Positions 30,678-36,941 of a DNA stretch of 64,000 nt are shown here, one piece after another. The stretch spans positions 1-64,000 of the forward strand of contig NZ_FLKH01000011.1 of assembly GCF_900086715.1 (NCBI RefSeq), given 5' to 3'. The position numbers were made by a program, and so were the translations under genes. Each line of letters starts with the position of its first letter. The stretch's first letter is position 1. The notes below the pieces were generated by a model, which ran no database searches, was not told where the DNA came from, and was given only the letters and a program-made list of their open reading frames with translations. Origin of the DNA: Gracilibacillus timonensis (GTDB lineage: Bacteria > Bacillota > Bacilli > Bacillales > Amphibacillaceae).

Positions 30678-31322
30678 ATGCGAGTAGAAAAAAGAGATCT
30701 CAACTATCAACTTTTAGAGGATAATGAACTAGTATGGTTAGTGCAGACCGGAGACAAACAAGCGCTCGATTTTCTTATTAATAAGTACAAAATGTTCGTT
30801 CATGCCAAAACGAAAACTTATTTTCTTGTTGGTGCCGACCATGAAGATATCACCCAAGAAGGAATGATTGGTTTATACAAGGCAATACGAGATTTTCAGG
30901 CGGATAAGCCAGCATCCTTTCGAGCATTTGCGGAATTATGTATTACAAGACAGATTATTACAGCGATTAAAACGGCCACAAGACAAAAGCATATGCCGCT
31001 AAATTCTTACATATCATTGGATAAACCGATCTATGATGAGGGGTCGGAGCGAACATTGGTGGATGTTCTTGAGGCCACGATTGCAATGGATCCAGAAGAA
31101 TTGCTAGTCAGCAGGGAGCGTTTCGGTGACATGGAGAACCGTTTGGCAGAGGTGTTAAGCAGGCTAGAACGTGAAGTCCTTTTGTTGTATTTGGAAGGAA
31201 GAACGTATCAAGAGATCTCCCTTGAACTTAAACGGCATATCAAATCAATCGATAACGCATTGCAACGAGTGAAGAAGAAACTGGAAAAATATTTAGCAGA
31301 AAGCGGTATTGATATCTCTTAA
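30678..31322 (+). CDS. sigH: RNA polymerase sigma-H factor
   Basis: 214 residues from this start. Region 2 reads FLINKYKMFVHAKTKTYFLVGADHEDITQEGMIGLYKAIRDF, and ITRQIITAIKTATRQKHMPLNSYISLDKP is nearly identical to B. subtilis SigH; region 4 (YQEISLELKRHIKSIDNALQRVKKKL) binds -35 DNA. SigH directs early stationary-phase, competence and sporulation genes. The start is uncertain: AGGAGGAG is 14 bases before ATG 30678, and ATG 30651 lies before that site with no ribosome binding site of its own. Confidence 0.93.
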   Translation: MRVEKRDLNYQLLEDNELVWLVQTGDKQALDFLINKYKMFVHAKTKTYFLVGADHEDITQEGMIGLYKAIRDFQADKPASFRAFAELCITRQIITAIKTATRQKHMPLNSYISLDKPIYDEGSERTLVDVLEATIAMDPEELLVSRERFGDMENRLAEVLSRLEREVLLLYLEGRTYQEISLELKRHIKSIDNALQRVKKKLEKYLAESGIDIS

Positions 31323-31343
31323 TGGATTCATCATCTGATTGCG

Positions 31344-31450
31344 TTGACAGCCATCGTTAACCGTGCTAAAGTATAGTAGGTGTGTAAACCCATATAAAAA
31401 TGGTGCGGAAAGCTTGTGAAACAGCAGCAAGTTGTGGATTGTGTTATAAT
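31344..31450 (+). promoter_or_regulatory. two candidate promoters for rpmG-secE
   Basis: First: TTGACA at 31344-31349, 17 bases, TAAAGT at 31367-31372 with an extended TGC at 31364-31366. Second: extended TGTTATAAT ending at 31450, with no clear -35. The second gives an mRNA leader of about 85 bases before rpmG. Confidence 0.65.
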
Positions 31451-31541
31451 AGCACTTGTAATCCATCCCTATTTCTTAGTTGGACAAGCGAAATTATATC
31501 ACCACCCTTTTTACATGCACGATAATGAAGAGGTGTCATTA

Positions 31542-31688
31542 ATGGGGAATAAAGTAGCACTTGCATGCGAGGTTTGTCAAAGCAGAAATTATAGTACAGA
31601 TAAGAACCTGTCGGATGCAAGTAGAATGGAAATAAGGAAGTTTTGTAAACATTGCAACCGACATACCACCCATTGTGAAACGAAATGA
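31542..31688 (+). CDS. rpmG: 50S ribosomal protein L33, zinc type
   Basis: 48 residues, [17 protein letters not shown]... with zinc ligands C9, C12, C35 and C38. The open frame extends 42 residues upstream, but GAGGTG lies 6-7 bases before ATG 31542 and the family starts here. It sits between sigH and secE as in B. subtilis. The intact cysteines make it the zinc-dependent paralogue. Confidence 0.94.
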   Translation: MGNKVALACEVCQSRNYSTDKNLSDASRMEIRKFCKHCNRHTTHCETK

Positions 31689-31725
31689 TGTGGCGGTAGT
31701 ATGAGACAGTTTGGAGGTACTATCT

Positions 31726-31905
31726 GTGAAACCAATTACTTTTTTGAAAAACGTTAGCCGTGAAATGAAGAAGGTTTCATGGCCAAAAGGGCGTGAACTC
31801 ACTCGTTATACAATAACCGTAGTAGCTACAGTTGCTTTTGTAACGGTGTTTTTCGCCATCGTGGACTTGGGAATCACCCAACTTCTTAATATGTTATTTG
31901 AATAA
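31726..31905 (+). CDS. secE: preprotein translocase subunit SecE
   Basis: 59 residues, the same length as B. subtilis SecE. An amphipathic N-terminal helix with the signature REMKKVSWPKGRELTRYT is followed by one membrane helix. It clamps SecY in the translocon. GTG 31726 is 7 bases after GGAGGT; the TTG at 31711 overlaps that site and is rejected. A terminator follows 46 bases after the stop. Confidence 0.95.
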   Translation: MKPITFLKNVSREMKKVSWPKGRELTRYTITVVATVAFVTVFFAIVDLGITQLLNMLFE

Positions 31906-31951
31906 TTGGCCATTATATATGTTATACTAATATTAAATACGTTGAATGATG

Positions 31952-31972
31952 AACCCGTTAGGCGGGTTTTTT
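31952..31972 (+). terminator. terminator after secE
   Basis: AACCCG / CGGGTT stem with a 5-base loop and six T. It separates secE from nusG, which in many Bacillaceae are co-transcribed. Confidence 0.8.
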
Positions 31973-32001
31973 CGTTGTAAGCACAGAAAGTAAATAATCC
32001 T

Positions 32002-32211
32002 TGGTATAATAGGACTTTTTTTCTTTTGATGATATAAGTTGAATGAAATCATTTCTCGTTGATATCTGATAGATGCTACCTTTCAGCAGAGTTGAAAGGC
32101 GTGTGATTGGCCATTCACACGAATGGATCAAACGAGGTATTATCAGGAAATCATGCGAGCGAAGACTTGCTTGTCACGCGTTTTTGTTATATTTATACGT
32201 TCAACTTATAT
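32002..32211 (+). ncRNA. candidate structured RNA between secE and nusG
   Basis: An extended -10 (TGGTATAAT, 32002-32010) is followed by a segment closed by a perfect 12-base-pair stem (32032-32043 with 32200-32211). Inside are stems 32066-32071/32141-32146 stacked on 32051-32055/32147-32151, hairpins 32079-32085/32093-32099 and 32111-32116/32121-32126 (extended by TGAT/ATCA), and a crossing 6-base pairing 32055-32060/32131-32136 that would be a pseudoknot. A GC-rich hairpin and T5 end near 32185. No ORF of note. I cannot match it to a known family; it may be a nusG leader or a separate small RNA. Confidence 0.5.
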
Positions 32212-32267
32212 AGTAATAAAGGGACGGATGGGGTTTGCTTGGTTTTTCTTAATAGGTAAAAATCTAT

Positions 32268-32323
32268 TATAATCATCACTTTGATAGGGTTGTAAAGTGA
32301 TATTAGTGTCCGATAAACGGACA
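32268..32323 (+). promoter_or_regulatory. nusG leader: -10 element and two hairpins
   Basis: TATAAT at 32268-32273 without a good -35, then hairpins TCACTTT/AAAGTGA (32276-32282 with 32294-32300) and TGTCCG/CGGACA (32307-32312 with 32318-32323). Another possible -35 TTGACG at 32350 has only a poor -10 partner. The remaining 110 bases before nusG show nothing further. Confidence 0.45.
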
Positions 32324-32436
32324 TGCAGATCGAACTTTAACACAATCCATTGACGCTATATATCAAACAATAATAAACCGCGTATAAAATATTATTCAGA
32401 AAAGGGAGGGAAGGGCGTACGTCGGCCGAATTGAAC

Positions 32437-32976
32437 ATGGAAAAAAGATGGTATGTCGTACATACTTATTCAGGTTATGAGAATAAAGTAAAGACGAACT
32501 TAGAGAAACGACTGGAATCAATGGGCATGGAGGATAAGATCTTTCGCGTGCTGGTTCCTGAAGATGAAGAAACCGAAATTAAGAACGGTAAAAAGAAGGT
32601 AGCCAAAAAGAAGGTGTTTCCAGGCTATGTGTTAGCTGAAATGGTAATGACAGACGATTCATGGTATGTTGTTCGGAACACACCTGGTGTTACAGGTTTC
32701 GTTGGTTCTGCTGGGTCGGGATCAAAGCCGACGCCATTACTGGAAGAAGAAGTAGAAACCATTTTAAAACGAATGGGCTATGACGAACAGCCAGCAGCCG
32801 AGGTTGATTTCGAATTAAAGGAAACCATCGAAGTAATCGACGGGCCATTTAATGGTTTCTCCGGAAAAATCGAGAAAATTGATATCGATAAACAGAAGGT
32901 TAAGGTGTTTGTGGACATGTTTGGCAGGGAAACTCCGGTGGAATTGGATTTTTCTCAAGTTAAAAAATTATCCTAA
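32437..32976 (+). CDS. nusG: transcription termination/antitermination factor NusG
   Basis: 179 residues. NGN domain (MEKRWYVVHTYSGYENKVKTNLEKR; GSAGSGSKPTPLL) and C-terminal KOW domain (VIDGPFNGFSGKIEKID) align along the whole B. subtilis protein. It binds RNA polymerase and tunes pausing and termination. ATG 32437 gives the family N-terminus, yet the purine-rich site GGGAGGGAAGGG (32404-32415) is more than 20 bases upstream; TTG 32431 is the only other in-frame start nearby. The unusual spacing is treated in the findings. Confidence 0.95.
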   Translation: MEKRWYVVHTYSGYENKVKTNLEKRLESMGMEDKIFRVLVPEDEETEIKNGKKKVAKKKVFPGYVLAEMVMTDDSWYVVRNTPGVTGFVGSAGSGSKPTPLLEEEVETILKRMGYDEQPAAEVDFELKETIEVIDGPFNGFSGKIEKIDIDKQKVKVFVDMFGRETPVELDFSQVKKLS

Positions 32977-33031
32977 ACAGAACCTTCAAAAAGTCTTTCA
33001 AAAAGGACGCAGCAAATTTCTGCGTTGCAAC

Positions 33032-33101
33032 AGGATGTCTCTGGTTTTAGCTTGCGGCCTTATTATCGAACTTATTGTACAGGCGCTAAAAGTGACATTC
33101 T
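33032..33101 (+). other. long hairpin between nusG and rplK
   Basis: AGGATGTC (33032-33039) pairs with GACATTCT (33094-33101) and, inside, TTTTAGC (33045-33051) with GCTAAAA (33085-33091), enclosing a 33-base loop. A smaller GACGCAG/CTGCGTT hairpin precedes it near 33006-33026. No T-run follows, so it is not a standard terminator. It lies just ahead of the rplK promoter. Confidence 0.6.
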
Positions 33102-33122
33102 GTAAAAATATAAGAAATCCAC

Positions 33123-33151
33123 TTGCATTTTGGGCTAGATAATGCTAAAAT
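33123..33151 (+). promoter_or_regulatory. rplK promoter
   Basis: TTGCAT at 33123-33128, 17 bases, TAAAAT at 33146-33151 with an extended TGC just before it. About 95 bases of leader precede rplK. Confidence 0.8.
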
Positions 33152-33256
33152 TTTTATGTTCTTTATGCCTCGAGTAAAAGATTGATTGATGCATATGAGT
33201 GGGAGGGTAAATATGTTGCCCTATTACCACATCACGGACTTAAGGAGGTGTGTCTC

Positions 33257-33682
33257 GTGGCTAAAAAAGTAGATTCAGTTGTAAAACTTCAGATCCCGGC
33301 AGGTAAAGCGAATCCAGCACCGCCAGTTGGTCCTGCTTTAGGTCAAGCAGGTATTAACATCATGGGATTTTGTAAAGAGTTTAATGCACAAACACAAGAT
33401 CAAGCTGGTATGATTATTCCAGTAGAAATTACGGTATATGAAGACCGTTCATATACATTCATTACTAAAACACCGCCAGCAGCGGTATTGCTTAAGAAAG
33501 CAGCAGGTATTGAATCGGGTTCAGGTGAACCGAATCGTAACAAAGTAGCAACACTTAAACAAGATCAGGTGAAAGAAATTGCCGAATTAAAAATGCCTGA
33601 CTTAAATGCTGCTGATGTAGAAGCTGCCATGCGTATGGTAGAAGGTACTGCTCGCAGTATGGGGATTGTCATCGAAGACTAA
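33257..33682 (+). CDS. rplK: 50S ribosomal protein L11
   Basis: 141 residues, standard length. [32 protein letters not shown] is the proline-rich N-domain that senses factor binding and thiostrepton; the C-domain binds the GTPase-centre rRNA. GTG 33257 follows AAGGAGGTG by 7-8 bases, whereas the open frame from 33182 runs through that site. First gene of the L11-L1 pair. Confidence 0.96.
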   Translation: MAKKVDSVVKLQIPAGKANPAPPVGPALGQAGINIMGFCKEFNAQTQDQAGMIIPVEITVYEDRSYTFITKTPPAAVLLKKAAGIESGSGEPNRNKVATLKQDQVKEIAELKMPDLNAADVEAAMRMVEGTARSMGIVIED

Positions 33683-33704
33683 TCTCGCTGCGTTGTGCCA
33701 AAGC

Positions 33705-33754
33705 GAAAGGTTGCGGTAGTGATGGGGGAGTATAAGCATCACCTGCAACCTTTC
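33705..33754 (+). promoter_or_regulatory. candidate L1-binding hairpin between rplK and rplA
   Basis: GAAAGGTTGC (33705-33714) pairs perfectly with 33745-33754. Above an internal loop, GTGAT pairs with ATCAC, capped by a loop with GGGGGAG. The asymmetric loop and the G-rich GATGGGGGAG segment resemble the L1 site on 23S rRNA (GATAGGTGGGAG near 2229-2240 here). L1 feedback on its own operon is known in bacteria; the identity of this hairpin is inference. Confidence 0.45.
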
Positions 33755-33828
33755 ATTTTGAGAGAAATGTTCCGCTCGAATGAAGTGGGAGGTATAACCG
33801 TTAAAACCACAAAGGAGGAAATGTAATC

Positions 33829-34524
33829 ATGGCAAAGAAAACCAAAAAGCAACAAGAAGCATTGAAGCTTGTTGATCGTACAAAAGCTTATGGTGTTGAA
33901 GAAGCACTTGAGTTAGTGCAAAAGGCTTCAACAGCTAATTTTGATGAAACAGTAGAAGCTGCTTTTCGTTTAGGGGTAGATCCTAAGAAAGCAGATCAAC
34001 AGATTCGCGGGGCGATGGTATTACCGCACGGAACTGGTAAGTCACAAACCGTACTAGTATTTGCAAAAGGCGATAAAGTAAAAGAAGCAGAAGCAGCCGG
34101 AGCTGACTATGTTGGAGACCAAGACTTAATCAACAAAATCAATCAAGGTTGGTTTGAATTTGATGTAGTAGTGGCGACTCCTGACATGATGGCAGAAGTA
34201 GGTAAACTTGGGCGTGTGCTAGGACCAAAAGGCCTTATGCCAAACCCTAAAACAGGAACCGTAACGTTCGAAGTAGAAAAGGCTGTTCAAGAAATTAAAG
34301 CCGGTAAAGTAGAATACCGTGTAGATAAACAGTCCAATATTCACGTGCCAATCGGTAAGGTATCATTTGATCATACGAAGCTTGTAGAGAATTTCAATGC
34401 TTTAGCAGATACAATGATCAAAGTAAAACCTCAGGCTTCTAAAGGTACCTATGTCCGTAACACAGTGGTTTCATCTACTATGGGACCTGGAGTGCGTGTA
34501 GACTCTTCCGAATTTGTTAAATAA
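33829..34524 (+). CDS. rplA: 50S ribosomal protein L1
   Basis: 231 residues, as usual. Builds the mobile L1 stalk that guides deacylated tRNA out of the ribosome. Conserved [24 protein letters not shown], the [18 protein letters not shown] motif near residue 125-140 and KPQASKGTY near the end are all present. AAAGGAGGAA precedes the ATG. It follows rplK after 146 bases that hold a candidate feedback hairpin. Confidence 0.97.
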   Translation: MAKKTKKQQEALKLVDRTKAYGVEEALELVQKASTANFDETVEAAFRLGVDPKKADQQIRGAMVLPHGTGKSQTVLVFAKGDKVKEAEAAGADYVGDQDLINKINQGWFEFDVVVATPDMMAEVGKLGRVLGPKGLMPNPKTGTVTFEVEKAVQEIKAGKVEYRVDKQSNIHVPIGKVSFDHTKLVENFNALADTMIKVKPQASKGTYVRNTVVSSTMGPGVRVDSSEFVK

Positions 34525-34530
34525 TTATCC

Positions 34531-34559
34531 TTGACTTTCACTTGAAAGTTAGGTATAAT
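34531..34559 (+). promoter_or_regulatory. rplJ-rplL promoter
   Basis: TTGACT at 34531-34536, 17 bases, TATAAT at 34554-34559; a near-perfect sigma-A promoter right after the rplA stop, driving the L10 leader. Confidence 0.9.
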
Positions 34560-34569
34560 TCACAAGGTC

Positions 34570-34747
34570 AAGTTGACTGAAATTAATATTGAATTGAATA
34601 CATTATACCGTAGACAGCAGGTGTCAGATATGGCTTAATTTCCTGCCGAGGTGTGTCTGGATATATAACAGAGACCCTTTTTCTTTAGAAGGTCGATCTG
34701 TTTCAATATCAGCCCTCATGTCTTCCTGGATTTGAGGGCTTTTATTT
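34570..34747 (+). ncRNA. L10 ribosomal protein leader
   Basis: Contains the conserved L10-leader core GTAGACAGCAGGTGTC and CCTGCCGAGGTGTGTC (about 34610-34660), then an antiterminator-like region and a terminator stem AGCCCTCA/TGAGGGCT (34711-34718 with 34733-34740) followed by TTTATTT. Binding of the L10-L12 complex to the kink-turn is known to shut down rplJL in Firmicutes. Confidence 0.9.
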
Positions 34748-34789
34748 GGATGGATGGGGTATAATGATCGCTTTTTAGGAGGTGGAATC

Positions 34790-35290
34790 ATGTCAAAGAT
34801 AATCGAACAAAAGCAACAAGTCGTTTCTGAAATTGCAGACAAATTTCGTGCCAGTCAATCGACTATCCTTGTAGATTATCGTGGTCTTGACGTAGCAGAA
34901 GTAACCGAATTACGTGCTCAACTACGTGAAGCAGGTGTAGATTACAAGGTGTACAAAAACACGATGACTCGTCGTGCAGTGGAAGAAGTGGAGCTTACGG
35001 AATTAAATGATATTCTAGTTGGTCCAACGGCTATCGCATTTAGTACAGATGATGTTGTAGCTCCTGCAAAAGTGTTAAGTAATTTTGCAAAAGAGCACGA
35101 GGCATTGGAAATCAAAGGTGGCGTGGTAGAAGGGTCTATCGCAACGCTTGAGCAGATTAATGAACTTGGTAACCTTCCAAACTACGAAGGTATGCTTTCT
35201 ATGTTGCTCAGCGTATTACAAGCGCCAGTGCGAAACTTTGCTTATGCAACGAAGGCAATTGCGGAGCAAAAAGAAGAACAAGGTGCATAA
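34790..35290 (+). CDS. rplJ: 50S ribosomal protein L10
   Basis: 166 residues. Anchors the L7/L12 stalk to 23S rRNA. Typical segments: [38 protein letters not shown] and the C-terminal L12-binding helix. ATG 34790 is chosen because AGGAGGTGG ends 4-6 bases before it and it gives [12 protein letters not shown]; the open frame from 34754 runs back through that site. Controlled by the L10 leader. Confidence 0.96.
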   Translation: MSKIIEQKQQVVSEIADKFRASQSTILVDYRGLDVAEVTELRAQLREAGVDYKVYKNTMTRRAVEEVELTELNDILVGPTAIAFSTDDVVAPAKVLSNFAKEHEALEIKGGVVEGSIATLEQINELGNLPNYEGMLSMLLSVLQAPVRNFAYATKAIAEQKEEQGA

Positions 35291-35350
35291 TTTTTATCTG
35301 AAAGTAAGATGTTCGTCATAATTATATAATGAAATTAGGAGGAAATGAAC

Positions 35351-35716
35351 ATGTCAAAAGATCAAATCATTGAAGCAATTAAAGAAATGTCCGTTCTTGA
35401 ATTGAATGACTTAGTTAAAGCAATCGAAGAAGAATTTGGAGTAACTGCAGCAGCTCCTGTAGCAGCAGCTGGTGGAGCAGCAGGCGGCGAAGCAGAGGCA
35501 GAACAAACAGAATTTGACGTAGTACTTGAAAGTGCTGGCGCGTCTAAAATCAAAGTAGTTAAAGCAGTTCGTGAAATCACTGGTCTTGGCCTTAAAGATG
35601 CGAAAGAGCTTGTAGATAACGCACCAGGCGCTATCAAAGAAGGGGCAGACAAAGAAGAAGCAGAAGAATTGAAAGCTAAGCTCGAAGAAGTTGGAGCTAC
35701 TGTAGAATTAAAATAG
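35351..35716 (+). CDS. rplL: 50S ribosomal protein L7/L12
   Basis: 121 residues. N-terminal dimerisation domain, an alanine/glycine-rich hinge ([18 protein letters not shown]), and the C-terminal factor-binding domain [33 protein letters not shown]. It recruits GTPase translation factors. AGGAGG is 8 bases before ATG 35351 and only 2 before ATG 35345, so I use 35351. Confidence 0.97.
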   Translation: MSKDQIIEAIKEMSVLELNDLVKAIEEEFGVTAAAPVAAAGGAAGGEAEAEQTEFDVVLESAGASKIKVVKAVREITGLGLKDAKELVDNAPGAIKEGADKEEAEELKAKLEEVGATVELK

Positions 35717-35730
35717 GTACATGAAAGCAT

Positions 35731-35761
35731 AAAGCTCGCTATGATACATGGCGGGCTTTTG
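35731..35761 (+). terminator. terminator after rplL
   Basis: AAAGCTCGC / GCGGGCTTT, 9 base pairs with one G-U, loop TATGATACATG, then TTTT overlapping the stem end. Probably partial, with read-through to ybxB. Confidence 0.7.
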
Positions 35762-35816
35762 TTAACTAAAAACAAGGGCTCTGCTCCTTTTTATAATGAG
35801 AAAAAGTGGGTGATCA

Positions 35817-36416
35817 GTGGTGGATCAGTATTTTTCCAATAATCCAGCGGTGAAGAGTGATCCAAAATCATGGGCTTACGATTTGAGAGGACATACGTTT
35901 ACGTTTATGACAGACAATGGTGTCTTTTCCAAACATGAAGTGGATTTCGGTTCCAAAGTACTGATTGAACAATTTCGTATTCCAGGAATCGAGGGCCCGC
36001 TCTTAGATTTGGGATGTGGTTATGGCCCGATTGCAATAGCCTTAGGTTTTGCCTATCCAGAGCATACGGTGATAGGTGTTGATGTGAATCGACGTGCGTT
36101 GATGTTGGCTGAACAGAATGCAGAGCATAATCACATCGATAACGTTTCTTTTAAAGAAAGTGATATGTTGGAAGGACTTGCAGGTCAATCGTTTGCCGCC
36201 ATCATAACCAATCCACCTATTCGAGCAGGTAAGGCCGTTGTGCACCAAATGTTTGAACAAGCGGAAACGGCGCTATTGTCTGGCGGAGAATTATGGGTAG
36301 TGATTCAAAAGAAACAAGGGGCGCCCTCGGCACAAAAGAAATTGAGTGATTTGTTCGATACAGTTGAACTGATCAAGAAGACGAAGGGGTATTTTATTAT
36401 ACGAGCCCGAAAATAG
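35817..36416 (+). CDS. ybxB: class I methyltransferase YbxB (RsmC-like)
   Basis: 199 residues. S-adenosylmethionine-binding motif LLDLGCGYGPIAIAL near residue 63, acidic loop VIGVDVNRRAL, and catalytic ITNPPIRAGK (NPPF-type motif used by RNA guanine-N2 methyltransferases). Matches the C-terminal half of RsmC, so 16S rRNA is a plausible substrate; this is inferred. The start is GTG, with GTG codons at 35817 and 35820 both possible and only a weak GTGGGTG site. It lies between rplL and rpoB as in B. subtilis. Confidence 0.85.
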   Translation: MVDQYFSNNPAVKSDPKSWAYDLRGHTFTFMTDNGVFSKHEVDFGSKVLIEQFRIPGIEGPLLDLGCGYGPIAIALGFAYPEHTVIGVDVNRRALMLAEQNAEHNHIDNVSFKESDMLEGLAGQSFAAIITNPPIRAGKAVVHQMFEQAETALLSGGELWVVIQKKQGAPSAQKKLSDLFDTVELIKKTKGYFIIRARK

Positions 36417-36474
36417 TCAACCGCCAATCGTTCCACCTATATTTTTAAAAAATGCCATTCATGTGCAAAAAGAT

Positions 36475-36503
36475 TTGACTCTGATTGGCGTTTGTGATAG
36501 TAT
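36475..36503 (+). promoter_or_regulatory. candidate rpoB promoter
   Basis: TTGACT at 36475-36480, 17 bases, TAGTAT at 36498-36503 with an extended TGA. A second -35-like TTGACA at 36605 lacks a -10. This would give an mRNA leader of over 420 bases. Confidence 0.55.
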
Positions 36504-36509
36504 TGAAAA

Positions 36510-36941
36510 ATGCCAATAGAACGGAAGGCATGTCAAGAGAAAAATCGAAATAATGTATAATTTTTCAGGAAATAGGCAATCCTGCTTATGGTGACGATTT
36601 TTAACTTGACAGCTTTATTGTTACTATCACAGGCTATTAGCTAATAGAATTTGTCTACGTAACTTTTTTTGAATCCTTTATTAATTTTTCCACAGTACTA
36701 TTAGTAATTGCATAACATTTGCATTTGCAAATGTCTATATAAAGGCTTGTGTCCTATAAGTTCACAGGTTTGTTCGGTGTGAGTTAACCGAACGAGTATC
36801 GAACACTTACTAAATTTATACGATCTATAGCAAATTGTCAATGTCTTATTCTATAGTGGAGTTAGTATAAAGAGTAAGTGTGCTTTCATTTGTGCTATTT
36901 TCATAGCAACTATCTTTAATTTTGATTGAGGGGTGAATCAG
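36510..36941 (+). promoter_or_regulatory. long structured rpoB leader
   Basis: No gene in this stretch. Hairpins: ACATTTGC/GCAAATGT (36715-36734), GTTCGG/CCGAAC (36772-36793), a domain closed by CACTTACT/AGTAAGTG (36804-36811 with 36873-36880) with inner CTATAG/CTATAG (36825-36830 with 36851-36856), and TGCTAT/ATAGCA (36893-36908). The last lies about 15 bases ahead of the ribosome binding site. This much ordered pairing suggests a regulatory leader. Confidence 0.5.

Noticed and set aside
32852-33142. Frame overlapping the end of nusG
   Set aside because: Shadow of nusG followed by the hairpin region; no family match.
35362-35775. 137-residue antisense frame opposite rplL
   Set aside because: Alanine/serine-rich composition comes from the reverse of the biased L7/L12 codons; not a gene.
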